Source: an uncultured Bacteroidota bacterium (lineage in GTDB: Bacteria; Bacteroidota; Bacteroidia; Bacteroidales; 4484-276). Taken from it: a stretch of DNA of 64,000 bases. The position numbers and the translations under genes were made by a program. Every line of letters begins with the position of its first letter. Within the stretch, counting starts at the first letter, position 1. The stretch spans positions 1-64,000 of the forward strand of contig CAJATL010000206.1 in NCBI GenBank assembly GCA_903944895.1, in the 5' to 3' direction. Under the pieces are notes generated by a model. The model made no database searches. It was not told where the DNA came from and was given only the letters and a program-made list of their open reading frames with translations. Below, piece after piece: positions 37,845-46,384 of this stretch.

Positions 37845-38810
37845 TTATAAGTGTTTTAATGTGTATCTGACAAGTATTGGAGTTGCAACTCCTCCATTTA
37901 GACTCATTGATCGAACTGAATACACAAAAAGATCTTTTGTAATAGAATCAATTTGACATTCAGAATCATTATAAGCTGGATTGTCAGTATGAAAGAGTAT
38001 GGTCATTCCATTTACAGACCAACTAACATTTAGGTATGCTGATGTGCCTTGATATACGCCATTACAATCATATCCATAATCTCTTACAACTTTATTAGGA
38101 TTTCTTGTAAAAAGAAGTTTGTTGTCTCCTTCACACAAAGGATCAGTTTCGATATTCCAAAATATTGCATAACTAACTCCCAATGTGTCACAGAACTCCA
38201 TTTGAGTAACAGTCCATAATTCGGTATCGAGACACTCGGAAATTATGTCTTCTTGCGTCAATACCTTGATGGTTAAAGTGGAAGTATCTTCTCCTCCTTT
38301 GCCTTTGACGGTGACGGTGAAGTTAGAAGTAGTAGCGATAAATCCGGTTTCAATCGAGCCATTTGGTGCATACCAAACTCCGTTGTATTTCACCGAGTCG
38401 GCGTGCTGTGTAGTCCACGAAAGTGTGGTTGTCCCGCCTCCGATTGGGAGGGTGTCGGGAGTGGCGGTGAGAGTGATTATTGGAAGATAGGCTTTGACTT
38501 CCACTTTTTTTTCTATGCTTCCACCTTCACCTACTACAACGAAAGTAAAAATTGTGTTTTCGACGATATCGGTTGTTTTTGAACCTGACAATGCCACTGT
38601 ATCACCGTTCAGTGTGCAAGAGGTTGCTCTAATAGCATTCCAATCAAGTTTTATGATTTTAATTACTCCTGAGCTATCCTCGGTTACCATGTAGGTTAAA
38701 TCGGGCTTTTGAACGGCTGGTGGGGTATCTGATTCAGGATCTTTTCCACATCCAACGAAAATTAATAGAAAAAGACCAGCAGCAAACAAGGTAAAGAATA
38801 ACTTTTTCAT
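37845..38810 (-). CDS. Hypothetical lipoprotein with Ig-like domains
   Basis: 321 residues. The lipoprotein signal MKKLFFTLFAAGLFLLIFVGCGKD places the lipidated Cys at residue 21. Two beta-sandwich-like segments follow, one around VVVGEGGSIEKKVEV and one around LTATPDTLPIGGGTTTLSWTTQHADSV, then a Cys-containing C-terminal part (SECLDTELW, MEFCDTLG, DPLCEGDN, YDCNGVY) that may form disulfides and resembles a lipocalin-like region only vaguely. No enzymatic motif. It has a strong Bacteroidetes promoter just upstream and its own terminator, so it is monocistronic. Function unknown; an outer-membrane location is likely. Confidence 0.75.
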   Translation of the reverse strand: MKKLFFTLFAAGLFLLIFVGCGKDPESDTPPAVQKPDLTYMVTEDSSGVIKIIKLDWNAIRATSCTLNGDTVALSGSKTTDIVENTIFTFVVVGEGGSIEKKVEVKAYLPIITLTATPDTLPIGGGTTTLSWTTQHADSVKYNGVWYAPNGSIETGFIATTSNFTVTVKGKGGEDTSTLTIKVLTQEDIISECLDTELWTVTQMEFCDTLGVSYAIFWNIETDPLCEGDNKLLFTRNPNKVVRDYGYDCNGVYQGTSAYLNVSWSVNGMTILFHTDNPAYNDSECQIDSITKDLFVYSVRSMSLNGGVATPILVRYTLKHL

Positions 38811-38835
38811 AATTCATGATTTTTTTAACGTCTAA

Positions 38836-38864
38836 CAAATGTAAAGAAAAATTGATAGAAACAA
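38836..38864 (-). promoter_or_regulatory. Bacteroidetes promoter of the 37845 lipoprotein gene
   Basis: On the minus strand TTG (38862-38864), an 18-nt spacer and TACATTTG (38836-38843) match TTG/TAnnTTTG well. The start codon lies 26 nt further on. Confidence 0.75.
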
Positions 38865-38991
38865 GTTTATTTTGTTAAATATTAGGGACTTGAATGAAAT
38901 TAATTTGCTTCAATGGCTTTGCTTCCAGTAAAAGATTGAACAGCGGCAGCGCCGCGAAATGTTTGTACCCATTTGCACCAAGCGGGTTTAA

Positions 38992-39157
38992 AAGGTGCAT
39001 CGCACCGAAATAGGGTCTAAATTACGGTGCGATGCACCTTTCTCGAACTTGAGGGAGCATTTGTTCTACAAACATTACCGGTGCGCTGCACCTGCTTCTG
39101 CTAAACGGCCATCCAACTTGCGGGCTGCTAGCAACTTTGGACAATTTATAATTGTCC
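38992..39157. repeat. Cluster of three REP-like hairpins
   Basis: Perfect 16-bp arms (38992-39007 and 39025-39040, core GGTGCATCGCACCG) around a 17-nt loop. A second GGTGC-GCT-GCACC palindrome lies at 39080-39092 and a 19-bp palindrome GGACAATT-TAT-AATTGTCC at 39139-39157. They fill the spacer between two genes and contain no credible frame. The repeat of the GGTGC/GCACC core suggests a dispersed palindromic family. Confidence 0.75.
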
Positions 39158-39280
39158 TTCTAAAACTTATCAGAGGAAGTATGAAGTATTTTGATGAATT
39201 GCAAATTCAACAATGAACAAACTGTTTACAAGTTGGTGGGCTGTTTAGTCAAGATTTGTGACAAAAATCGCAAAAAAAAA

Positions 39281-39301
39281 GCCACCCCTGAAAAGAGTGG
39301 C
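39281..39301 (-). terminator. Terminator downstream of the threonine dehydrogenase gene
   Basis: On the minus strand, GCCACTC...GGGTGGC with a 7-nt loop is followed by nine T. It is a near copy of the terminator at 37695, including the flanking TTTTTAAAATATTT. It lies about 135 nt past the stop at 39437. Confidence 0.7.
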
Positions 39302-39344
39302 TTTTTAAAATATTTGAAAATGTATTTTTTAAATCTCAATTCTC

Positions 39345-39429
39345 TCCCGATAGCTATCGGGATCAAAACTCAAATAACAAATTCCATGATTTGAATTTTG
39401 TATTTTGTGATTTGAATTTTGTATTTTGT
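39345..39429. repeat. 18-bp palindrome and two perfect 21-bp direct repeats
   Basis: TCCCGATAGCTATCGGGA at 39345-39362 is a perfect palindrome. Two identical 21-nt units (39388-39408 and 39409-39429, GATTTGAATTTTG...) follow; they are the inverse of the A-rich dispersed repeat at 36619. Confidence 0.8.
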
Positions 39430-39436
39430 GATTTCT

Positions 39437-40399
39437 TTAGATCAATCCTTTAGCATGTTTTTCACGGATCACTTTCAGCATATCCTGTGTCATGGCATCG
39501 AGGTCCCATTTCGGGTTCCAGCCCCATTCTTCACGGGCAGCGGAGTCGTCCATTTTGTTTGGCCATGATTCGGCAATACCTTTTTTTACAAGGTCAACAT
39601 CGTAGGTCATCACCAGTTCAGGAACGTATTTTTTGATATTTGCATAAAGAATTTCCGGATCAAAACTCATGGCAGTGATGTTGAAGCAATTTCTGTGTTT
39701 CAGTTTTGAAGGGTCGGCTTCCATCAGGTCAATGGCGGCGTCAAGTGCATCTGGCATGTACATCATATCCAGGAAAGTGCCGGCTGGTAAAGGGCAAACA
39801 AATTTGCCGGTTTTTACGGCTTCGTAATAAATTTCGACAGCGTAATCGGTGGTTCCGCCACCAGGAAGCGTAAGGTTGGAAATAATTCCCGGATAGCGAA
39901 CGCCCCTTGCATCAACACCAAAACGTTTGTAGTAATAATCGCTGAGTAATTCGGCAGCAACTTTGGTAACGCCGTACATGGTTCCAGGGCGTTGAATGGT
40001 GTCCTGAGGTGTGTTATCAAGCGGAGTACTTGAGCCAAAAGCACCAATCGAACTTGGGAAAAATACGGCACAGTTGAATTCCCTGGCAACTTCCAAAACG
40101 TTGTAAGCACCGTTAACACCTACATTCCAGGCAGCCTGCGGGTTTTTTTCGGCAACAGCCGACAATAGCGCGGCAAGGTTGTAGATGGCGTCAATTTTGT
40201 ACTTTTTCACGATCGCAACAATGCGGTCAACATCGGTGGCATCAACAATTTCCAGCGGGCCGCTTTCGGCAAGCTCCTGCGATGGTTGTGTTCTGCGATA
40301 TCCGGCAACTACATGGTCGTTACCATACCTTCTGCGAAGCTCCATGGTCAACTCCGAACCAATCTGGCCTACTGATCCAATGACAAGAATATTTTTCAT
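39437..40399 (-). CDS. L-threonine 3-dehydrogenase, NAD-epimerase (short-chain) type
   Basis: 320 residues of the extended short-chain dehydrogenase fold: GxxGxxG at G8-S-V-G11-Q-I-G14, AALLSAVAEKNP as in this threonine dehydrogenase subfamily, Ser116/Ser117, and catalytic Y142xxxK146 in MYGVTK. It oxidises L-threonine to 2-amino-3-ketobutyrate with NAD, which Kbl then splits with CoA into glycine and acetyl-CoA. The Kbl gene starts 195 bp away on the opposite strand, which is the main reason to choose this function over a nucleotide-sugar epimerase; the sequence also fits the Flavobacterium-type threonine dehydrogenase. A TATTTTTG box (plus positions 40449-40456) may be its promoter. Confidence 0.88.
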   Translation of the reverse strand: MKNILVIGSVGQIGSELTMELRRRYGNDHVVAGYRRTQPSQELAESGPLEIVDATDVDRIVAIVKKYKIDAIYNLAALLSAVAEKNPQAAWNVGVNGAYNVLEVAREFNCAVFFPSSIGAFGSSTPLDNTPQDTIQRPGTMYGVTKVAAELLSDYYYKRFGVDARGVRYPGIISNLTLPGGGTTDYAVEIYYEAVKTGKFVCPLPAGTFLDMMYMPDALDAAIDLMEADPSKLKHRNCFNITAMSFDPEILYANIKKYVPELVMTYDVDLVKKGIAESWPNKMDDSAAREEWGWNPKWDLDAMTQDMLKVIREKHAKGLI

Positions 40400-40508
40400 T
40401 AAATTTAAGATTATTTAGTTTTTGTTAATTTGTTAACAATAAGCGCGGCAAAAATATAAATTTTTATAAAACAGCTTCTTAATAATTCATTTTTAGTAGT
40501 AAAATGCT

Positions 40509-40538
40509 TTTGCGGCAAAAAAGATTGCATTACATTTG
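40509..40538 (+). promoter_or_regulatory. Bacteroidetes promoter of kbl
   Basis: TTTG (40509-40512), an 18-nt spacer and TACATTTG (40531-40538). The kbl start codon is 57 nt further on. Confidence 0.75.
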
Positions 40539-40594
40539 CGGCCTGTTAACGAATAAACAATACAATAATATTTAACATTTAAAGTCCAAAAAAC

Positions 40595-41785
40595 ATGTAC
40601 GGAAAAATGCAGGAATTTTTACAAAAAGAGCTTGCCGATATCAGGGAAGCCGGTTTGTACAAAGAAGAAAGAGTTATCGTTTCGCCTCAGCAGGCCGAAA
40701 TTAAACTAAACACAGGCAAGGAAGTAATTAACTTTTGCGCCAATAACTATTTAGGGCTTTCAAACCATCCAAAGCTTATCCAGGCTGCCAAAGATGCTAT
40801 GGATACCCATGGTTTTGGAATGTCGTCGGTGCGCTTTATCTGCGGAACTACCGACCTACACAAAACACTCGAACAAAAAATTGCTGAGTTTTTCGGAACC
40901 GAGGACACCATCCTTTATGCTGCTGCTTTTGATGCCAACGGCGGTGTTTTCGAACCACTGCTCAACGAACAGGACGCCATTATTTCGGATTCGCTCAACC
41001 ACGCTTCGATTATTGACGGCGTAAGACTTTGCAAAGCTCAACGTTTCCGTTACGAAAACGCCAACATGGAAAGCCTCGAAGAGCAACTCATCGCGGCAAA
41101 GGAATGTCGTTTTAAACTCATCGTTACCGACGGTGTTTTCTCGATGGACGGCAATGTAGCTCCGATGGACAAAATTAACGAACTGGCTAAGAAATATGAT
41201 GCCATGATTATGGTTGACGAATGTCACTCGGCAGGTGTTGTTGGGCAGACAGGTCGTGGAGTAACCGAATTATTTAATATCCGCGGCGAAGTTGACATTA
41301 TCACCGGAACACTTGGAAAAGCCTTTGGTGGTGCTATTGGCGGATTTACCACTGGTCATAAAGAAATTATCCAGCTTTTGCGTCAGCGTTCACGTCCATA
41401 TCTTTTCTCAAACTCTGTTCTGCCGGCAGTTGTTAATGCTGGTATCAAGATGTTCGACATGATGTCGGAAACCACCGAACTGCAGGATAAACTTCACGAA
41501 AACACCGATTACTTCCTCGGCAAAATGAAAGCAGCCGGTTTCGACATTAAACCAACCAAATCGGCAATCTGTGCCGTGATGTTGTATGATGCCAAATTAT
41601 CGCAGGTAATGGCTTCCAAGCTTCTCGAAGAAGGCATTTATGTGATTGGATTTTACTATCCGGTGGTTGCCAAAGGCCTTGCCCGCATCAGGGTTCAGAT
41701 TTCAGCAGGTCACGACAGGAAACACCTCGACAAATGTATCGACGCCTTTACCAAAGTTGGTAAAGAATTAGGCGTTATCAAATAA
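40595..41785 (+). CDS. kbl: Glycine C-acetyltransferase (2-amino-3-ketobutyrate CoA ligase)
   Basis: 396 residues, full length for this PLP enzyme of the alpha-oxoamine synthase family. The PLP lysine is K242 in GTLGKAFGG. DECHSAG (around 208-214) holds the Asp/His that contact the cofactor, and SLNHASIIDG and GFGMSSVRFICGT are typical of the family. It cleaves 2-amino-3-ketobutyrate with CoA to glycine and acetyl-CoA, in the soluble cytoplasm. Divergently transcribed from the threonine dehydrogenase, so both steps of threonine breakdown are encoded side by side, each with its own Bacteroidetes promoter. A strong terminator follows. Confidence 0.96.
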   Translation: MYGKMQEFLQKELADIREAGLYKEERVIVSPQQAEIKLNTGKEVINFCANNYLGLSNHPKLIQAAKDAMDTHGFGMSSVRFICGTTDLHKTLEQKIAEFFGTEDTILYAAAFDANGGVFEPLLNEQDAIISDSLNHASIIDGVRLCKAQRFRYENANMESLEEQLIAAKECRFKLIVTDGVFSMDGNVAPMDKINELAKKYDAMIMVDECHSAGVVGQTGRGVTELFNIRGEVDIITGTLGKAFGGAIGGFTTGHKEIIQLLRQRSRPYLFSNSVLPAVVNAGIKMFDMMSETTELQDKLHENTDYFLGKMKAAGFDIKPTKSAICAVMLYDAKLSQVMASKLLEEGIYVIGFYYPVVAKGLARIRVQISAGHDRKHLDKCIDAFTKVGKELGVIK

Positions 41786-41810
41786 ACTTTTTCATCTACA
41801 AAATCAAAAA

Positions 41811-41835
41811 AGGCAGCCGGTTGGTTGCCTTTTTT
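41811..41835 (+). terminator. Rho-independent terminator of kbl
   Basis: Arms AGGCAGCC/GGTTGCCT with a 4-nt loop (one G-T pair) and six T after it, 26 nt past the kbl stop. Confidence 0.85.
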
Positions 41836-41998
41836 GGTTTTTGGAATGGTAGAGATAAGCGCGAAATAAGTGAAATCATCAACACTCCCAAAAAGGCGAA
41901 TTGATTCATCAAATTTCTCAATAATATTGGAGATACTTCCAAATGAAATGGTTGTATTGGCTGGATGTTTTTGCTAAATTTGTCATCAAAAAAAAGCA

Positions 41999-43267
41999 AT
42001 GAAAAATATCACAAGATCCCGGATTTTAGTTTTAATAATGCTGCTCCTGCCTTTTTCAGGAATTTCGCAGTGGACCAACCATTATTATTTTCCCCTCCCT
42101 GTGATAAATCCAAATTGTACAGGAACTTTTAATGATGCGGTTTTTATTTCGGTGGACACAGGGTTTTATTGTATGTCTGAATCATGTTCTCCTTCCGTAG
42201 CATCATCAAATTTATGGAGGACGGTTGATGACTGCTCAACATGGGAACTTGCTTCTGATGAAGAGTGTTGGGGTTGCTCTGCCTATGTAATCAAATATTT
42301 CCCTCCTTACATTTATTACATTCGAAACTACGGTGGCTTTATCAAGATCATTTATGGTCCAAGAGGATTTGGATTGGCCAATTTGTTATTCGCATCTGGT
42401 TTTTACCAGGATTTTTATGCAAATTCACCATCTGATTTTAAAATGATTTTTGAATATGGTGTATTCCGTCATTACATAAACGGTAACGTTGTTTTAACGC
42501 AATCATTTACTGAATTCAATCTTCAAAAAATGTTCTTTCCAGTTGATACTGTCGGATTATTTATTGCAAAACTACCTTCTGCATCATCAAATACGTTAAT
42601 TGTAAAATACACGCCATCAACAGGCTTTAATGTTGTTTACCAGACGACCACAATAAACATGGTCAGTATCGAATTTTCTGATGATATGACAGGCTATGTA
42701 GGCGGAAGCCTCGGATTTATAATGCGTACTGATGATCTGGGTGAGACCTGGATTCCTTTGACCACAGGTGTAAGCCTGAGGTTGAATTCGATAGATTTTG
42801 TTGATGATCAAACCGGTTACGCTGTGGGTGATGGCCAGACAATTATTAAAACCGAGAACAGAGGCGAAACATGGACATCACAGTTTTCGCCGGTAAGCGG
42901 TAGCTTAAGTAAAGTTTTTTTTGTGAGCCACGATGATGGATTTATTTTATGTGGACGCCTGCTTATCAAAACCACAAATGGAGGAATAACCTGGGTTGCC
43001 GAAGAACAATTTCCGGAAAACAGTCTTAATGTTTTTCCAAATCCCGGATCAGGAGATTTTGTAATTAACCTCCCTGATGAATACAATCAGGATGCGCGAT
43101 ATTTAATGACTATATCAGATTTGACAGGAAACACCGTTTTGAGGCAATTCGTCAGGTTTACAAACGGAACCTTACAGGTTAAACTAGACCATCCTGAATC
43201 AGGAATGTACCATGTTATCCTTACATCGAAAGATCAAAATTATCATACAAAGCTGGTAATCAAATAA
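41999..43267 (+). CDS. T9SS-secreted YCF48/BNR-type propeller protein
   Basis: 422 residues. A signal peptide (ending FSGISQW) leads into a beta-propeller with repeats of the photosystem-assembly-factor/BNR type: YVGGSLGFIMRTDDLGETWIPL, YAVGDGQTIIKTENRGETWTSQ and ILCGRLLIKTTNGGITWVAE. The C-terminus is a type A sorting domain (LNVFPNPGSGDF ... YHTKLVIK). The N-terminal 150 residues are rich in Cys and aromatic residues (DDCSTW, EECWGCSAYV) and not recognisable. Probably a surface protein; no catalytic residues are evident. Its neighbours give no functional hint, and the downstream 322 bp (43268-43589) show no gene and no clear element. Confidence 0.85.
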   Translation: MKNITRSRILVLIMLLLPFSGISQWTNHYYFPLPVINPNCTGTFNDAVFISVDTGFYCMSESCSPSVASSNLWRTVDDCSTWELASDEECWGCSAYVIKYFPPYIYYIRNYGGFIKIIYGPRGFGLANLLFASGFYQDFYANSPSDFKMIFEYGVFRHYINGNVVLTQSFTEFNLQKMFFPVDTVGLFIAKLPSASSNTLIVKYTPSTGFNVVYQTTTINMVSIEFSDDMTGYVGGSLGFIMRTDDLGETWIPLTTGVSLRLNSIDFVDDQTGYAVGDGQTIIKTENRGETWTSQFSPVSGSLSKVFFVSHDDGFILCGRLLIKTTNGGITWVAEEQFPENSLNVFPNPGSGDFVINLPDEYNQDARYLMTISDLTGNTVLRQFVRFTNGTLQVKLDHPESGMYHVILTSKDQNYHTKLVIK

Positions 43268-43589
43268 AAGATAATTTTAAATTTAAATTAGCATTTTGTA
43301 TGATGGGTTTTTTTGGAAAAATTCAGACCATCTAATTAAAATTTGTAACCTTTTCCTCCTTTCTTCGGTAACCCTTAAAAAGCAAAACCCAGCATAGGTG
43401 TAACAATTTTTGTCGTTTTGCGTCATAGTAACTGCCTGAAAAAGTTCATTCAATGCTGTTTTACCAGCGAACACCAATTTGTGAAAACGAACAGTTTTTA
43501 TTGAACGATCTGATGCAAATTATTGAAAATTAGCGTTATCAATGTCTGGCATAATTAATGGAAATCATCAATCGTAAAAATCCGGTAAT

Positions 43590-43901
43590 ATGAAAATAGA
43601 TCTTAAAGCAAACGAAATGGTCATCAGAGCTACCGATACCAATCATTTTATCGATGGATCGGGTAAAATAAAAGGTAAGCTGATTCTGACAAACCAAAGG
43701 ATTTATTTCAAAACCACAAACGGCGACGGCGTAAAATATGATCTGGAGATCGAACCAAAAGCCATCCGCGACGTACTCTTCTTTAACACCAACTTCATTT
43801 TTCCCAACGGCATCAACTTAGTTACCACCGAAGGCAAAGAATTTCGCTTTACCGTAAAACAGCGCAACTGCTGGGGCCAAATGATCGCCGGGATGTGTTG
43901 A
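43590..43901 (+). CDS. Small GRAM-like domain protein
   Basis: 103 residues, no signal peptide. The pattern ANEMVIRATDTNHFIDGSGKIKGKLILTNQRIYFKT... is the GRAM/PH-like fold (the LxLTxxRIYF strand), as in small bacterial GRAM proteins thought to bind lipids or peptides. The function is unknown. It ends 2 bp before the stop of the convergent GH39-like gene, leaving no room for a terminator between them, so transcripts probably overlap. It looks like an ordinary native gene. Confidence 0.75.
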   Translation: MKIDLKANEMVIRATDTNHFIDGSGKIKGKLILTNQRIYFKTTNGDGVKYDLEIEPKAIRDVLFFNTNFIFPNGINLVTTEGKEFRFTVKQRNCWGQMIAGMC

Positions 43902-43903
43902 TT

Positions 43904-45337
43904 TTAGAGGTTAATTTCGATAAATGCCACCCCATGTGGTGGAATCGAAATTTCTAACTTGTAAAGATCACCCTCGGGCAGGAGCTCAACCGGCTCTGTT
44001 TGTATCGCGGTTTCAACAATTATCATCCTGATTTCGTCATGGCTCAAATATCGCGGGCTTCCCATATCAAGCCAGCGTTTCCGTGGGTTGCCGTGGGTTT
44101 CGTCAATCCTTTTTAACCAGGCATCTTTAAAGCCAGTCAGTCCCGAAATTCCGACAGTAATAATTTCCTCCTTCATTGGGCTGAAAGGCACGTCGTGATG
44201 ATAAATCAGCAACTGAATTTTAGATTCGGATTTTAAAGCCAATACTTCCACTTTCGTGGGATGCTCCCGCTTTACAGCGATTTGCTGGCCTTCGAGCTGG
44301 TTCAGAAAATCAAAAGCGTGAAAAGCGGGTTTTGGGATGCCGTAAATATTTAATAAACCTGAGCCGCCATGAAAAGGATTTGTCGGAAAACCATCTTCAT
44401 CAAAAATATCCGTCATCGAGCGAAACGCGTAAACATCGGCCAGTCCCTGTTGGTCGGCAATTGTTTTGATGATAAAAGCCGGCATATACATTTCGTCGTG
44501 ATGAATGTCGCGTGATCCGGGCGTACAATTCCATCCGGTGATGAAAACCGGAAGACCAAGCGCCTCTTCCTTAGCTTTGGTGGTCATGTTTTTTAGTGCA
44601 TCCCGTTTTGCCGCTGCCATCAAAAACTCCAGGTTGAGGTTTTGATTTGGAACAGTATTTATGGGAAATTGGTGGGTCGAAATAAAATCGACCATCACTT
44701 TTTCACGGTGTGCAAATTCGAGAAAATCGGTAATCCAATCTCCGGCTGCAGTGCCAGGCCCGCCGATTTTTATTTCTTCATCAATTTTTTTGATAGTCCG
44801 TGAAGTTTCGGCATAAAGCTGAAAATATTCCTCTTTTGTTCCTGCCCAGAATTTTTCGGTATTTGGCTCATGCCAGACTTCAAAAAGCCAGCTTCTTACT
44901 TCGGCTTTGCCATATCGCACCTGAAAATGCCCGATCTGGCGTTTCACAAGATCACCCCAATCGCTCATGTTTTTTGGTGGCGTAATATTGGCCTGATAAG
45001 GTAAAACGGTTTTTTTGCCGGAAGCCATGTCAGACGGAGTGAAACTCAGGCACAGCAATGGTTTCATCCCAATTCCGACAATAAAATCAAAAATATTATC
45101 GAGATTGTAAAACGATAATTGCTTTTGACCATCGATAACCCGGTAAATCCCGGTTTCGTCATTCAAAACGCCATGCATGCTTACAAATTGAAAACCAAGC
45201 TCATCATGACAGATTTTGAGATGCTTCCGCCAGTCATCTCGCAACGCAAGGCTTGCATGGCCTCCAAAAATGCACCTTTCCCAGAAATGGGGGTAAGGTT
45301 TTGATTCGCTTTTAGTATCAATACTGAATTTTAACAT
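43904..45337 (-). CDS. GH39-like beta-xylosidase-fold protein lacking the usual nucleophile
   Basis: 477 residues from the Met at 45337 (MLKFSIDTKS), preferred over the Met at 45364 because homology to GH39 starts here; no signal peptide, so cytoplasmic. The TIM barrel is typical of GH39: WERCIFGGHASLAL, DELGFQFVSMHGVL, the acid/base E157 in EVWHEPN, and a C-terminal beta part. The nucleophile strand, normally ITEWN or ITEFN, reads VFITGWNCTPG, so G268 stands where the Glu is expected. Either the nucleophile comes from elsewhere, or the protein is a binding or non-retaining variant. The usual substrates would be beta-xylosides, but that cannot be assumed here. Confidence 0.8.
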   Translation of the reverse strand: MLKFSIDTKSESKPYPHFWERCIFGGHASLALRDDWRKHLKICHDELGFQFVSMHGVLNDETGIYRVIDGQKQLSFYNLDNIFDFIVGIGMKPLLCLSFTPSDMASGKKTVLPYQANITPPKNMSDWGDLVKRQIGHFQVRYGKAEVRSWLFEVWHEPNTEKFWAGTKEEYFQLYAETSRTIKKIDEEIKIGGPGTAAGDWITDFLEFAHREKVMVDFISTHQFPINTVPNQNLNLEFLMAAAKRDALKNMTTKAKEEALGLPVFITGWNCTPGSRDIHHDEMYMPAFIIKTIADQQGLADVYAFRSMTDIFDEDGFPTNPFHGGSGLLNIYGIPKPAFHAFDFLNQLEGQQIAVKREHPTKVEVLALKSESKIQLLIYHHDVPFSPMKEEIITVGISGLTGFKDAWLKRIDETHGNPRKRWLDMGSPRYLSHDEIRMIIVETAIQTEPVELLPEGDLYKLEISIPPHGVAFIEINL

Positions 45338-45446
45338 GTGGTATTTTCTCTGAAATATTGGCAAAGGTATGATTATCCGGCCAAAATGTACTTTTTTAAA
45401 TCGTTAACAGGTCAACGTTTAAGAAAAGTTGGGAAAATCGCGGGTG

Positions 45447-45474
45447 TTGTTTTTTTATTAATTTTATAGCTTTG
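45447..45474 (+). promoter_or_regulatory. Bacteroidetes promoter of the agmatinase gene
   Basis: TTG (45447-45449), a 17-nt spacer and TAGCTTTG (45467-45474), 30 nt before the chosen start at 45505. This also argues for 45505 rather than the upstream Met at 45472, which would lie inside the promoter. Confidence 0.75.
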
Positions 45475-45504
45475 CGGCAAATATTAAAATTACTGCATTT
45501 ACCT

Positions 45505-46362
45505 ATGGAAAACAGAACAAATTTTGGCGGTTTACCCGATGAATACTCAACTTTTGATGTCTCGAAAGTGGTTGTGATCCCCGTTCCTTACGATGAGACC
45601 AGCACCTGGGGAAAAGGCGCTGACAAAGGCCCGGATGCCGTTCTCGAGGCATCGGCAAATATGGAGTTGTATGATATCGAAACCGACTCAGAAATCTATA
45701 AAATCGGAATTTTTACTGCTGATCCGGTTGACGAAAAATCATCACCCGAAAACATGGTAAATGCTGTTCAAAAATCGGCAGCTCACTATCTGAAACAGGG
45801 AAAATTTATCGTGGGAGTTGGTGGCGAACACTCGGTTTCGACAGGTTTTGTGAGGGCTTACGCCGAAATTTATGACGACCTGAGCGTTTTACAATTGGAC
45901 GCTCACACCGATCTTCGCCCCGAATATGAAGGCACACCGTACAGCCACGCCAGCATCATGTCGCGTGTAAGCGAAATCTGCCCCTTTGTGCAGGTCGGCA
46001 TCCGCAGCATGGATACCATCGAATTGCCTTTTATCACCAAAGAAAACCTCTTTTTGGCCGAAGACATTTATGGTAGTCAAGATTGGATGGACAAAGCCAT
46101 CTCAAAGCTCAGCAAAAACGTTTTTGTTACGATCGATCTCGACGTTTTCGATCCTTCGATTATGCCGTCAACCGGAACACCCGAGCCGGGGGGCATGCTC
46201 TGGTACGACGTTGTCAGATTCCTGAAAAAGGTAAACGACAATGTTAATATTGTTGGTTTTGATGTGGTGGAACTGGCGCCCAACGAAAACAACAAGGCCC
46301 CCGATTTCCTGGCTTCCAAATTGGTTTATAAGCTTTTATCATACAAATTTCTGAAAAGTTAA
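45505..46362 (+). CDS. speB: Agmatinase (ureohydrolase family)
   Basis: 285 residues from the Met at 45505 (MENRTNFGGL); the earlier Met at 45472 overlaps the promoter. The manganese ligands of the arginase/agmatinase fold are present: His in GGEHSVS, DAHTD (with H and two D) and DLDVFD (two D). PEYEGTPYSHASIM is the substrate loop usual in agmatinases. It hydrolyses agmatine to putrescine and urea in the cytoplasm. The downstream gene at 46385 follows after 22 bp and uses polyamines, so the two form an operon. Specificity for agmatine rather than arginine or guanidino acids is inferred from the loop and context. Confidence 0.9.
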   Translation: MENRTNFGGLPDEYSTFDVSKVVVIPVPYDETSTWGKGADKGPDAVLEASANMELYDIETDSEIYKIGIFTADPVDEKSSPENMVNAVQKSAAHYLKQGKFIVGVGGEHSVSTGFVRAYAEIYDDLSVLQLDAHTDLRPEYEGTPYSHASIMSRVSEICPFVQVGIRSMDTIELPFITKENLFLAEDIYGSQDWMDKAISKLSKNVFVTIDLDVFDPSIMPSTGTPEPGGMLWYDVVRFLKKVNDNVNIVGFDVVELAPNENNKAPDFLASKLVYKLLSYKFLKS

Positions 46363-46384
46363 TAGTTAATCACAAAAAAATAAG

